Below, one piece after another: positions 42,324 to 50,904 of a stretch of DNA of 64,000 bases; within the stretch, counting starts at the first letter, position 1, and the number at the start of each line of letters is the position of its first letter. This stretch comes from G963668605 sp963668605 (GTDB lineage Bacteria > Acidobacteriota > Terriglobia > Bryobacterales > Bryobacteraceae). The notes below the pieces were generated by a model. That model saw only the letters and a program-made list of their open reading frames with translations. It made no database searches and was not told the origin of the DNA. The stretch is from positions 5,084,001 through 5,148,000 of the forward strand of contig OY764903.1 of the NCBI GenBank assembly GCA_963668605.1, written 5' to 3'. Both the position numbers and the translations under genes were made by a program.

Positions 42324-44657
42324 TTACTCTCTCACGATTTTCTGCAATTTTCTCAGACCCTGCTTCAATTCCTCGCTCGCGTCGGCCATCTGGTTTGTGT
42401 CGTAGATCACACGCGGCGTCATGAAAATGATCAGCTCGGTGCGGTCCTTGGAATACGACTTGCTGCCAAAGGCCCCGCCGATGACTGGGAGGCGATGCAG
42501 AAAGGGGAGACCGCCACTGCTGGACACCGTGTTTTCATTGATTATTCCGCCGATGGCAATCGTATCGCCATCCTGCACGGTCACCTGGGTCTGGACCGTG
42601 CGTTTGGAAAATGACGGTGAATTGATGCTACCCGGTTCCGGCGCGATCGGCGCGCTGATCTCCTGGTTGATGACCAGCGTCACGATGCCGCTGGGATTAA
42701 TGCGCGCCAGAACGTTGAGCGTTACGCCGCTGTTGCGGTTCGAGATCTGGTTGGTGAACTGCGAATTGCCGCCGACCGTTACGTTGCTGACCGCTTGCGA
42801 GGTCAGCGTGGGCACCTCCGTGCCAACGTTGATCGATGCCGAGATGCTGTCGGTGGCGATAATGCTGGGCGCCGAGACCACCTTTGTGCGTCCGGACGTT
42901 TCCTGAAGCTGTAAGAACGTGAGCAATTCACGGCTTGCGCCGACCAGCATTCCGGCTGAAAGCGACGTCGCGCTTCCCACTAGACTGGTCGTCACGCTGT
43001 CCTTAAAACGACTGGTGGAGGGCAACTGCCCGGCACCAGGCGTGCCTGTCTTCCTGGCTTGCAGATAAGCGGTGACGCCGCTCGAGAAAGCGCCGGTGAG
43101 CGTAACTTCGTAAATTTTCGCATCGATCAACACCTGACGCGGGGGCACATCGAGTTCCTTCAGGAGCTTGAGGATGCCCTCGTACTCCTGGGGCGTCCCC
43201 TGGATCAGCAGGCTATTGTCGAAAGGGTTCGGAACAACGCGCGGGATGCGCATCCCCGCGACATTGCCCGCCGCCGCACCAAGGTAACTGCCGGTCAGAT
43301 CCGTGGGCATCGTGCCGGCCATACCGCCCGTCGCACCCTGGCCGAGGCCCGGAACCGGAGTGGCCATGGGACTCGGCGTACCGATAGCGTAGCCGCCGCC
43401 GTAACCACCCATGCCACCGCCATAGCCGCCGCCACCGCCATAACCGCCCATGCCACCGCCGTAGCCGCCACCACCGTAACCACCCATTCCGCCACCATAA
43501 CCGCCCATACCGCCGCCATAACCACCCATGCCACCACCATAGCCGCCACCATAGCCACCCATGCCGCCGTACATACCACCCATGCCGCCGTACATGCCGC
43601 CGCCATACAGGGCCATGATGCCCATGGCGAGCGCTTGCGACTGGCCGTATTTCACACGGTAGACATAGTTGTCGATTGACCCGGCTGTGACCTTGACCGC
43701 CACATCGAGTTTCTTGAGCCACGTCTCAACCTGATCGAACACGGTTGGGTTGGAGGCTACCGCGATGACGGTATTGATGCGATCGAGCCCCATGAACTTA
43801 ATCGGCGAGTTCTTCTCGCTTAACGAAATCGACTTGAATACGCCGTCGAGTTCCTTGGCAAGATCCGAGGGACGGCCGTTCTTAACCTCGAACAATTTCA
43901 CGCGCTGCGCCGTGAAGGTCTCGTTGTCGAACAACGAGATCAACTCCATGGTGCGTCTCATGCTACGGTTGCTGTCGAGAATCAGCAGCAGATTCGCCGG
44001 CGTGTAGGTATACATCTTGGCGAACTCGCCGAGAAACGGCTCCAGCAATTTGGAGAGCTCATCGACGGTAGCGTACTTCAGAAAGACCAGGTTGAGCGAC
44101 GTGCGCTCGTCTTCCGGAATATTTGTCGGGTTAACTTGCGGTGTGAGCGGCAGCTTGGAAATTTCAGTCAGCGGCACAATCCGCGCCACCGTACCCACCT
44201 GCACCATGCCGAACCCGTTGATGCGCAGAATCAGCTCGAGCAGCGAGCGTGTGTTGACGTCTTTGATGTCGCCGTAAGTATTCAGGAACACGCCGCCCTT
44301 CACGCGCGGGTCGAGGATGTAGTTCAACTTCAACTGGCGCGCGAGGATGTCGATTACTTCGGTGAGCGACGCGTTTTGCAGGTTGAGGCCGCCGGCGGAC
44401 ACCGCGGCCGGAGCGGGTTGCGACGCGGTGGTCGCAGGCGGAGACGCCGCGGCCGGTTGCTGCGCCGGTTGAGCAGATGGTTGCCCGGCCGGTTGTGCGG
44501 CCGATTGCTTCGCCGGAGCTGGCGGCGGTGCAGTTGCGGGCGCGTCCGGCTTGGGTTCAAAGTGCGGTCCGAAACCCGGCGGCGGCGCTTGCTGCGCGCA
44601 CAAGCTCGCCGTCAAAGCCAGCGCGATCACTCCCGAAAAGTTTCGAATCCGGAACAT
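42324..44657 (-). CDS. gspD: Type II secretion system secretin GspD
   Basis: A 777-residue outer-membrane secretin. After a signal peptide come a Pro/Ala/Gln-rich linker (about 22-85), an N0-type domain (NLQNASLTEVIDILARQLKL, about 90), two N1/N2-like modules (LKYATVDELSKLLEPFLG; LFEVKNGRPSDLAKELDG), a third module interrupted by a Gly/Tyr/Met repeat insert (about 350-430), and the secretin core (VPNPFDNSLLIQGTPQEYEG, LQLQETSGRTKVVSAPSIIA, VQDGDTIAIGGII). The multimer forms the exit channel. It is the last component of the operon; the small gene before it ends 6 bp upstream. No GspS-type pilotin is seen. Confidence 0.9.
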   Translation of the reverse strand: MFRIRNFSGVIALALTASLCAQQAPPPGFGPHFEPKPDAPATAPPPAPAKQSAAQPAGQPSAQPAQQPAAASPPATTASQPAPAAVSAGGLNLQNASLTEVIDILARQLKLNYILDPRVKGGVFLNTYGDIKDVNTRSLLELILRINGFGMVQVGTVARIVPLTEISKLPLTPQVNPTNIPEDERTSLNLVFLKYATVDELSKLLEPFLGEFAKMYTYTPANLLLILDSNRSMRRTMELISLFDNETFTAQRVKLFEVKNGRPSDLAKELDGVFKSISLSEKNSPIKFMGLDRINTVIAVASNPTVFDQVETWLKKLDVAVKVTAGSIDNYVYRVKYGQSQALAMGIMALYGGGMYGGMGGMYGGMGGYGGGYGGGMGGYGGGMGGYGGGMGGYGGGGYGGGMGGYGGGGGYGGGMGGYGGGYAIGTPSPMATPVPGLGQGATGGMAGTMPTDLTGSYLGAAAGNVAGMRIPRVVPNPFDNSLLIQGTPQEYEGILKLLKELDVPPRQVLIDAKIYEVTLTGAFSSGVTAYLQARKTGTPGAGQLPSTSRFKDSVTTSLVGSATSLSAGMLVGASRELLTFLQLQETSGRTKVVSAPSIIATDSISASINVGTEVPTLTSQAVSNVTVGGNSQFTNQISNRNSGVTLNVLARINPSGIVTLVINQEISAPIAPEPGSINSPSFSKRTVQTQVTVQDGDTIAIGGIINENTVSSSGGLPFLHRLPVIGGAFGSKSYSKDRTELIIFMTPRVIYDTNQMADASEELKQGLRKLQKIVRE
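43388..43606 (-). repeat. In-frame Gly-Tyr-Met repeat tract inside gspD
   Basis: About 220 bp encode roughly 73 residues made of GGM, GGY and GGG units with Met-Tyr-Gly and Gly-Gly-Tyr spacing. The DNA is itself a tandem array of GCC/ACC-type units and may vary in length between strains. It lies in the third N-module, on the periplasmic side of the pore. Confidence 0.8.
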
Positions 44658-44663
44658 ATATGA

Positions 44664-45137
44664 TTACTCCCGGGCCTTTTCGACCCCAGCGCTATCCGCC
44701 GTCTTGCTCGCTCGTTCCCAGATCGCCTGCTCGTTGGCGTTTAGGGCGCCCTTCTTGCCCTGCCAGCGAATTGCGCCGAACGGTCCGGGGCGCTCAAAGA
44801 GCAGCGTGTCGCCCGACTCGCGTACTTTCGTGCTGTCGATCATGGCTTGATCGAGCTTCTCCACCGGAGCTGCGGTGGTCTTGACCTGGCCGAACGGAGT
44901 CTGGCGAACTCCGGCCTTGTCCGCGGTCTCGGGCTTCTCTTCCATCTTGACCAGTCCGAACGGAGTCTTGCGGTACAGCCAGGTCCTGCCCTGCGCGTCG
45001 GTGTGGCGGCTGGTGTATTCGTCCACCTGGACCGCACCGGCCGGAACGCTGACCGCCTTATCCTTCTTGGGTGTTTCCGCCGCCATCAGCAGGCACACCG
45101 GAATCACCGCGCACAACACAAGAGCTTTCATATTCAT
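44664..45137 (-). CDS. Small exported protein with PFG motifs in the secretion operon
   Basis: A 157-residue exported protein. I start at ATG 45137 (MNMKALVLCAV); ATG 45131 is an equal choice, while the open frame further upstream has no signal peptide. The mature chain is charged, without cysteines apart from the signal region, and has three copies of a [TG]PFG-x-[VI]-[KR] motif: TPFGLVKME, TPFGQVKTT and GPFGAIRWQ. The GspC-like protein encoded next to it ends with the same motif (SPFGKVCRW). Position between gspC-like and gspD suggests a helper of the secretin or inner-membrane platform; I do not recognise a family. Confidence 0.7.
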   Translation of the reverse strand: MNMKALVLCAVIPVCLLMAAETPKKDKAVSVPAGAVQVDEYTSRHTDAQGRTWLYRKTPFGLVKMEEKPETADKAGVRQTPFGQVKTTAAPVEKLDQAMIDSTKVRESGDTLLFERPGPFGAIRWQGKKGALNANEQAIWERASKTADSAGVEKARE

Positions 45138-45151
45138 ATCGTTCTCAATTC

Positions 45152-45874
45152 CTATTTCACCGGTTCCCAACGGCAGACTTTGCCGAAGGGACTCTCGGAA
45201 ACAATCTTTTTCATGCCGTCCTGCACAGTGCCGGCTGGCGAAGTATCGCCAGGCGTACAGGCGCGCACGGTGCCTCCGATATCGGTGCCCGGGCCGCCTT
45301 TGCTGGCTAACGAAGTGCTGGCAGCGGGCGCCGCGGCAGCCGGCGCAGCGGCAACGGGCGCGGTCGGCGCCGGAGGAGGCGCCGACTTTGCGCCCTCTTC
45401 CAGCAGGTCCTGGAGGTTACGCTTCACTTTCTTGCCGTCCCACTCGAATTCGATCTCTTTGTTATTGACTGCCAGAAGCTTGAATTCACCGATCGTCTGT
45501 CCGGGGTGGTAACCCTTATGCGCGCCGCCGGCCTTGTCGCTCAGAATCACCGTCGGCGTATCGCCGAACAGAAAGACGCCGTGCGCCATTGGCAGCGGCG
45601 GCATCTGCTTCACTGGCGCCACCACCACCTCAACGTTCGGATTACGGTCCTTCGAAAACAGCAGCTTCTGCGCCACATCGATATAGCTCGCCGCCTGCAC
45701 CGGCGCGGGAGCGACAAGTGCGGACACCGGCGGCGGCGGCGCGGGCTTCAACTGCTGCGACCAGATCTGTTTTTCGCGCGCCCGCTCTTCGAGCCAGCGC
45801 ACCCTCAGATACCACCCGGCCGCCACAATCAGCGCGAGTAAAACGAAGTTCAACAGCCACAGTTTTCGCTTCAA
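45152..45874 (-). CDS. GspC / PilP-like inner-membrane coupling protein
   Basis: A 240-residue bitopic protein. I start at TTG 45874, where TTGA overlaps the stop of the previous gene and residues 4-25 form one transmembrane helix (LWLLNFVLLALIVAAGWYL). The periplasmic part has a Pro-rich stretch, YIDVAQKLLFSKDRNP, and a homology-region-like beta domain (GVFLFGDTPTVILSD, GQTIGEFKLLAVNNKEIEFEW), then an Ala/Pro-rich linker and the C-terminal motif SPFGKVCRWEPVK. In type II systems GspC links the platform to the secretin. Assigned by shape and operon position rather than strong motifs. Confidence 0.65.
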   Translation of the reverse strand: MKRKLWLLNFVLLALIVAAGWYLRVRWLEERAREKQIWSQQLKPAPPPPVSALVAPAPVQAASYIDVAQKLLFSKDRNPNVEVVVAPVKQMPPLPMAHGVFLFGDTPTVILSDKAGGAHKGYHPGQTIGEFKLLAVNNKEIEFEWDGKKVKRNLQDLLEEGAKSAPPPAPTAPVAAAPAAAAPAASTSLASKGGPGTDIGGTVRACTPGDTSPAGTVQDGMKKIVSESPFGKVCRWEPVK

Positions 45875-46464
45875 AATGCGCTCGGCCCTTTCTTCTTCGG
45901 GATCAACTTCTTCGCCACGATGCCGGAAACGGTGAGCCGCACCGGCACGATCTTCTCGCGACCGGCCGCCGAGCCGACGCGCACTTCGGAGGTGGCCAGC
46001 AGTTCCGGTTGCGCCGTGATGTCGGCCAGCAGATTGACCAATTGGTCGATACGGCAATCGAGCGTGGCCGAGACCGAGACCTCGGCGTAGTCTTCGCCGA
46101 ACGTCCGCACCTGGCCGATCTCATTGCCACGGATATCGACCGGTTGCGACTGAGCCTTGCCAACGCGCCGCAAAATCTGAATCAATTGCGCCTGGGCCTG
46201 CGCGGCCGTATCGGCCTGGATGATGCCTTTCTCGCGGGCGGCCAACTCGGCCAGCACCCGCTTATTGACCTCTTCCTTGCCGGGCACGGTCGCGGCCACC
46301 TGGCGCATTTTCGCGAGGCGTTTTTCAGTCACCTCCACCGCACCGCCAGCGCTCACGACACCGTTCGAAGCGTCGCTCGTGGGCCAGAAATAGATGCCCG
46401 CTGCCAAAACGGAAGCTCCCGCGAAAATCAGTAGCGCCCGCTTATCCCTGTCGCCGATCGTCAT
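45871..46464 (-). CDS. GspM / PilO-like platform protein
   Basis: A 197-residue bitopic protein: a short basic cytoplasmic N-terminus (MTIGDRDKRALL), one membrane helix (residues 11-27), a short coiled coil (about 42-85, with ELAAREKGIIQADTAAQAQAQLIQIL) and a ferredoxin-like C-terminal domain (YAEVSVSATLDCRIDQLVNLLADI). This is the usual design of GspM/PilO. It overlaps the GspL gene by ATGA on one side and the next gene by TTGA on the other, so all three are translationally coupled. Confidence 0.75.
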   Translation of the reverse strand: MTIGDRDKRALLIFAGASVLAAGIYFWPTSDASNGVVSAGGAVEVTEKRLAKMRQVAATVPGKEEVNKRVLAELAAREKGIIQADTAAQAQAQLIQILRRVGKAQSQPVDIRGNEIGQVRTFGEDYAEVSVSATLDCRIDQLVNLLADITAQPELLATSEVRVGSAAGREKIVPVRLTVSGIVAKKLIPKKKGPSAF

Positions 46465-47801
46465 CGCGCTGGGCCCTCCTTGGGTACGCCCTCGCGCGAG
46501 GCGCGAATTCGAAACGCTTCGCCGCCGGTCACTCGCGCCATCGGCATGGTGAACTCGGAATCCTCAAACAATTTGGAACTGTCTATCTGCTTGAGCAGCG
46601 GTGCGGCTTGCTCGGCTTCGCCCGCAATATTAATCGTGGTACGCGAGAGATCGAGTTGCGAAAGCCAGGCCGGCGGCGGAAGCAGATGCGTCAACTCGTT
46701 GATCGCATCCATATCGTTCTTCGACCGGCGGCGGAAGTCGTCGAGCAGTTTAGTGCGCTGACGCGCGATTTCCATGGACTTGTCGATCGCCGCGGCGCGG
46801 CTCACGGCGGGTTGCAGCTTCACGATCTCCGCGTTCAGGGTCGCGAGGTATTGACGGCGTTGGTAAGCGCCCTGCAACGCGGCCAGCACCAGCAGAATCG
46901 CCAGCACTCCGGCCAGAATCATCGTCGGTACGAATAGCAGGCGCGATACCGAATCGCGCATCGCTTCCGGAAGCAGGTTCAGCGGAAGCGCCAGGCGCGG
47001 GCACGCTGCGGACAGCGCCGTAGCGTACGGCAAGGCACGTTCGGTGAGCGCGGAATGATACTCTTCGTTCTCCCGCGACGCGCCCCGCGGATATGGGAGC
47101 AGATCGATTAGGGCAACAGGTTCGCTTTCCGGCGGCAGGCGCAATTCAGAAGCGGCCATGGCGCGCGCACGCTGCTCCGACGCCGCAAACGAAGCCGAAA
47201 AGACCGGCCGCGCTGCGCTCTCGCCATAGGCTTCCACGCCATCGCCGGTTGGCTGCAAGGCAAGGAAGCCGTCCGCGGGAGGAGCCGTCACCAGACGGAG
47301 GGCGGAGTAGATGGCTGCCGCGGAGAAGGTAAACGACGCCACCTTGATGCCCGCCCCTGTAAACAGGTTCAGGTAATTCTCAAGCAGATCCCGTCTGGTG
47401 ATGCCGATCAGGACCGTGGAAGTCCTGCCCACCCTCGCCGCAGTGTAGAGCACATCGTCTTCGCCGTAAGGGTGCAACGCATCGATTTGAAAACGAACGG
47501 CCGCCTGCAAGTCCTGGTCAGTCACGCCCGGAAGTGCGAGTTGGCGCACGATGACCTCGTCGCGCGGCAGCAGTATGTGGGCCGGCAGATGCGTGGCGCC
47601 GCGCTTGCGCAGTACGGCGGTAAACTCCGCACCCCATTCCGCAGCGGGGCGCTCGCGGAAATTTTCGATTGTCACCGCCGAACGTAGATCCACGCCCGAG
47701 GGCCGCACCTTCGCGATCACCGCGTGCAAATCCGCACCGCGGATCTCGATGCCGACCCCTGTACCGATGGCCAGCCACTTGCGCAAGCCGTCCGGTATCA
47801 T
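46461..47801 (-). CDS. gspL: GspL-like (PilM-PilN-like fused) platform protein
   Basis: A 446-residue protein with a cytoplasmic actin-like PilM/GspL N-terminal domain (VGIEIRGADLHAVIAKVR, LPRDEVIVRQLALPGV, AVRFQIDALHPYGEDD), one transmembrane helix near residue 285-305 (LFVPTMILAGVLAILLVLAAL) and a PilN-like periplasmic part with a coiled coil and a small beta domain (LTHLLPPPAWLSQLDLSRTTINIAGEA). It recruits the GspE ATPase to the membrane. It starts with a 4-bp ATGA overlap to gspK. Confidence 0.8.
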   Translation of the reverse strand: MIPDGLRKWLAIGTGVGIEIRGADLHAVIAKVRPSGVDLRSAVTIENFRERPAAEWGAEFTAVLRKRGATHLPAHILLPRDEVIVRQLALPGVTDQDLQAAVRFQIDALHPYGEDDVLYTAARVGRTSTVLIGITRRDLLENYLNLFTGAGIKVASFTFSAAAIYSALRLVTAPPADGFLALQPTGDGVEAYGESAARPVFSASFAASEQRARAMAASELRLPPESEPVALIDLLPYPRGASRENEEYHSALTERALPYATALSAACPRLALPLNLLPEAMRDSVSRLLFVPTMILAGVLAILLVLAALQGAYQRRQYLATLNAEIVKLQPAVSRAAAIDKSMEIARQRTKLLDDFRRRSKNDMDAINELTHLLPPPAWLSQLDLSRTTINIAGEAEQAAPLLKQIDSSKLFEDSEFTMPMARVTGGEAFRIRASREGVPKEGPAR

Positions 47802-48802
47802 TGCCGCCCCCGGTTATCGACCCACACATTGTCGTACCAGCGCAGCAAGCGATACGGCGTAATGTCTTCTTTCGGATCGTTGATCCGGATCAGCGCCGCG
47901 GCCGAGCGCCGGATGTCGGAGAGCCTGCCGTCCTGCGCCCGCACCGAGGCCGTGGCGCGCAGAGTAAACATCGTGCTGTTGCCGCCCAGTCGCACGCGGC
48001 TGAAAGCCGGGCCAAAAGCCTGGGCCAGCGGCGCCATCTGCTCCGGTGTCCGGATCGGAACGCGGCTGCGCAACTCCACCAGCATCCCGATCACGTCGGG
48101 CGGGACGCCGATCGCCGCCAGCAAAGGCGGCTCCACCGTATTGATATCAAAGGAACCTGTCGAACCGTAAATAGACACGCAATCCTTTAGCGCACCCTGG
48201 GGATACAATTTGCCCTGGGCATCGCGACCATAGCTACCATGATAAATGTCCGGCGTCATTCCCTTGACGAACAACAATTCCTCAATCTCATGAAAAGACG
48301 TATGCCGTGCCCGGAAAGACGGAACTTGCGAGAGATAAATCTGATCGAACGGCCCGAACGCACCGGGCGGCATCGGGGTGCGCCAGTCCACGATGGCCGC
48401 AGTGATCTCCTGCGCGCGATCGGGCGCGACGCCGAGCGCAAGCAGCAGACGCAGCAGGTCTTCGGGAGCTGCGCCGTTGAGATTCAGCTTCGACGATTCC
48501 GGAATCACTTCGACAATCGCTTCGCCGTTCGGAAAGGCCATGCGCAGGCGCGGCATGCCCGGCTCGTAAAAACGCGGCGAACCATCAGGTTTACGGTGTC
48601 CCGCGCCCCAAGACATCCAGAGCAGTGCGCGGTCGATCGAGCCTGTCGCCAGATAGTAAGCTCGCACACCGTCGACGGCCGTCGACGTGCGTTCCATCTC
48701 GCCCCGAACCGTGGTCGCGACGGAAAACGCGATGGCGGTGAGCGCGGCCGATAGCCACAGCACAGCCAGCAGTGCACCGCCGCGCTCAGTACTCGTTCGC
48801 AT
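47798..48802 (-). CDS. gspK: Minor pseudopilin GspK
   Basis: A 334-residue protein. The N-terminal prepilin-like helix (RGGALLAVLWLSAALTAIAF) lacks the Glu5 of other pseudopilins, which is normal for GspK. The large globular domain has RAYYLATGSIDRALLW, SSKLNLNGAAPEDLLRLLLALG (about 105-126) and the second helix-hairpin-helix-like segment (FDINTVEPPLLAAIGVP, about 217). GspK caps the pseudopilus tip with GspI and GspJ. It overlaps gspJ by 17 bp. Confidence 0.85.
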   Translation of the reverse strand: MRTSTERGGALLAVLWLSAALTAIAFSVATTVRGEMERTSTAVDGVRAYYLATGSIDRALLWMSWGAGHRKPDGSPRFYEPGMPRLRMAFPNGEAIVEVIPESSKLNLNGAAPEDLLRLLLALGVAPDRAQEITAAIVDWRTPMPPGAFGPFDQIYLSQVPSFRARHTSFHEIEELLFVKGMTPDIYHGSYGRDAQGKLYPQGALKDCVSIYGSTGSFDINTVEPPLLAAIGVPPDVIGMLVELRSRVPIRTPEQMAPLAQAFGPAFSRVRLGGNSTMFTLRATASVRAQDGRLSDIRRSAAALIRINDPKEDITPYRLLRWYDNVWVDNRGRQ

Positions 48803-49532
48803 AGGTCACCAGCGGATCTTTCGTGGAACGGACAGGCACTGTCACAGGCAACGTCTGAAGCCGCGACGGATCCACGCCGAGCGGCGCCATTTCGATGCGT
48901 ATCGCCGTGGGCCAATTGTATTGCGAGATCCACAGCGGCAGCCATTTTTCGGGTAGCGGCGGCGAGGGCTTCTCGCGGTATAGAAAACGGCAGTAGGCTA
49001 GCCGGTCGGCCAGCACGAACGAAGCGGGCCCGATCTCGACCGGCCGGAAGCGCGGCGCGGGCACATTCAAGATCGGGTGCGGCAGGATGCCCACGCAGGT
49101 CGCCCCGGCGGCGAGTGGACCGGTATAGGGAAACTCGTTCACCACCAGACGGACGCCTTTGCCCTCGTCGCCCGGGATCACCTGCAATTCAACGATCTGC
49201 GGTACGCCACGCCCGGCCTGCTGAATCGAGTACATCGAAACGAAGCGCATCGTCTCCGCTTCGCCCTGAAAAAATTTGATCGTCACCGGGGGTTGCGGCG
49301 GCAGGCCGATGCAATCGGCGGTCACCGGAACCAGGTCCGCAATCTCGCGCTCCAGTATGCGCTGCGCACCAATCACCTTGCGATTCGTCATCAATCGGGA
49401 ATTCGTCCGTTCCATGGCAATCAAGCCGACGCGCATGGCCGTCAGTATGCCTACGGAGATCAGTGTCACGAGCGTAATCGCGATGAGCAATTCGAGCAGC
49501 GTGACGCCGCGTTGGGTACAGCGCCGCTTCAC
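48786..49532 (-). CDS. gspJ: Minor pseudopilin GspJ
   Basis: A 248-residue protein. I start at GTG 49532, giving VKRRCTQRG-VTLLELLIAITL; the GTGA overlaps the gspI stop. The prepilin cleavage site is G/V with Glu5 present, followed by the hydrophobic helix and a ferredoxin-like beta domain. It belongs to the tip complex. The longer frame upstream runs back through gspI and is not supported. Confidence 0.8.
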   Translation of the reverse strand: MKRRCTQRGVTLLELLIAITLVTLISVGILTAMRVGLIAMERTNSRLMTNRKVIGAQRILEREIADLVPVTADCIGLPPQPPVTIKFFQGEAETMRFVSMYSIQQAGRGVPQIVELQVIPGDEGKGVRLVVNEFPYTGPLAAGATCVGILPHPILNVPAPRFRPVEIGPASFVLADRLAYCRFLYREKPSPPLPEKWLPLWISQYNWPTAIRIEMAPLGVDPSRLQTLPVTVPVRSTKDPLVTYANEY

Positions 49533-49957
49533 TGTGGCGCCCCACCCGCGACGTCCTGCGGAAGCAGTTGGCCGCGACGAAAGCCTTCGACGGTGTACGT
49601 CCGCCGGCGTTCGGCCGGACCCCACCAGACTTCGAGTTGAATGCGTTCAAGCGCCTCGGCGCCAGGCCCCGCGCCGGGCTGGAATTCGAACGGGGTGAGT
49701 GTGGCGCGCCAACCCGCAACTTCGCCTCCCGTGAGCGCTTGGTCCCACGAACCCTCAAAGGCGACCGCGCGCGGCAGCCGTGTGTCGAGCAGCAACTCGT
49801 CCATCTTCTGCTTCGCGAGCATGGCGTAGCGGTCGGCATCGGTCAGCCGTGAGGCGTTGCGCAGGGAAGTCGAAAGGCTGCTGAGCAGACCCGTGATGGC
49901 GATTGCCATAATCACGGTGGCCACCAGCACTTCGAGCAATGTAAAGCCGCGCCGCAT
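49529..49957 (-). CDS. gspI: Minor pseudopilin GspI
   Basis: A 142-residue protein with the very short leader MRRG and the cleavage motif G/FTLLEVLVATVIMAIAIT, including Glu5. The middle has DADRYAMLAKQKMDELLLDTRLP, the usual GspI helix that follows the membrane segment. The start overlaps the gspH stop by one base (TAATG). Tip subunit of the pseudopilus. Confidence 0.85.
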   Translation of the reverse strand: MRRGFTLLEVLVATVIMAIAITGLLSSLSTSLRNASRLTDADRYAMLAKQKMDELLLDTRLPRAVAFEGSWDQALTGGEVAGWRATLTPFEFQPGAGPGAEALERIQLEVWWGPAERRRTYTVEGFRRGQLLPQDVAGGAPQ

Positions 49958-50451
49958 TACTTAACTTCCCGGCCCGCCGCAATTCGTTCCACCTGCGATA
50001 CGCCGGTAGTGGGATCGATGCGCACCAGGCGGCGATCGTTCTTGCGATTGACAATCTCGATGCCGACGCGCGGCGGCGTACCGCCCGGATAGAGCATGAT
50101 GTGACGCGGCAGCATGTCATCGGCCAACCGGGGATGCACGGCGGCGATGGAGACGCCCTCCGGCATGACGAACTGCTTGGTGTAGCCGGGTTCGGTGCTG
50201 CGCAGCGTCATCGAGTTGTCCTGTTGCGAGATGGTCACTTCCATCACCTGCTGCCGCCGCTCGGCGCGATTGAGCGCCGCATTCAAAAAACTCACGATCG
50301 AATCCGACGCCGAGGTCAACCGCAGCGTATCGACACCCGCGGTGACAGAGGGAAAAGTTACCGCAGCCAGCAGACTGATCAGGGTCACGACGACCAGCAT
50401 CTCCATAAGGGTGATGCCGGCTCGCGGCCGCGCTGCTTGCAGTCGCTGCAT
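49957..50451 (-). CDS. gspH: Minor pseudopilin GspH
   Basis: A 164-residue pseudopilin. The leader is about 13 residues (MQRLQAARPRAG) followed by ITLMEMLVVVTLISLLAAV with Glu5. The globular part is beta-rich and contains RAERRQQVMEVTISQQDNSM, consistent with GspH/FimT. It lies 6 bp after gspG. Confidence 0.82.
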   Translation of the reverse strand: MQRLQAARPRAGITLMEMLVVVTLISLLAAVTFPSVTAGVDTLRLTSASDSIVSFLNAALNRAERRQQVMEVTISQQDNSMTLRSTEPGYTKQFVMPEGVSIAAVHPRLADDMLPRHIMLYPGGTPPRVGIEIVNRKNDRRLVRIDPTTGVSQVERIAAGREVK

Positions 50452-50457
50452 ACGGCC

Positions 50458-50892
50458 TCAGTTATTCTTCCAACTCACAATATCGGCGTTAATGCCTTCG
50501 CCGCCGGGTTGCCCGTCGGCGCCATAGCTGATCAGATCCGGCTCGTCGCCATGATCGCCGGGATACTTGTACACGAAGGCCCGGCCCCAGGGATCCATCG
50601 GAATCTCAGCCTGCATATACGGCCCATTCCAGCCGTTCACGTTGGCCGGGCGATCGCGCAGCGCCGCAAGTCCCATCTCCGTGGTGGGAAACGTTCCCGT
50701 GTCCAGTTTGTAGGCGCCGATCGCCGTCATGAAACTATTGATTTGCACGCGCGCCGCGGTCACGCGCGCGGTGTCGGTGCGCTTCAACATGCGCGGCGCC
50801 ACAACCGCGGCAAACAGCGCGATGATGGTCACCACCACCAGCATTTCAATCAGCGTGATACCGGCTCGCGAACTCTTGCGCCTGTTCCTCAT
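50458..50892 (-). CDS. gspG: Major pseudopilin GspG
   Basis: A 144-residue protein with the leader MRNRRKSSRAG and ITLIEMLVVVTIIALFAAV. The globular domain shows the GspG hallmarks: IGAYKLDTGTFPTTEMGLAALRD, GWNGPYM and DPWGRAFVYKYPGDHG, ending with DLISYGADGQPGGEG, the calcium-binding loop that stabilises the pseudopilus. It forms the bulk of the piston-like fibre. Confidence 0.93.
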   Translation of the reverse strand: MRNRRKSSRAGITLIEMLVVVTIIALFAAVVAPRMLKRTDTARVTAARVQINSFMTAIGAYKLDTGTFPTTEMGLAALRDRPANVNGWNGPYMQAEIPMDPWGRAFVYKYPGDHGDEPDLISYGADGQPGGEGINADIVSWKNN

Positions 50893-50904
50893 TCGGATTC
50901 CTCT

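Noticed and set aside
43388..43606. CRISPR-like or intergenic tandem repeat
   Set aside because: The periodic sequence is coding for Gly-rich residues in the gspD frame and has no spacer structure.
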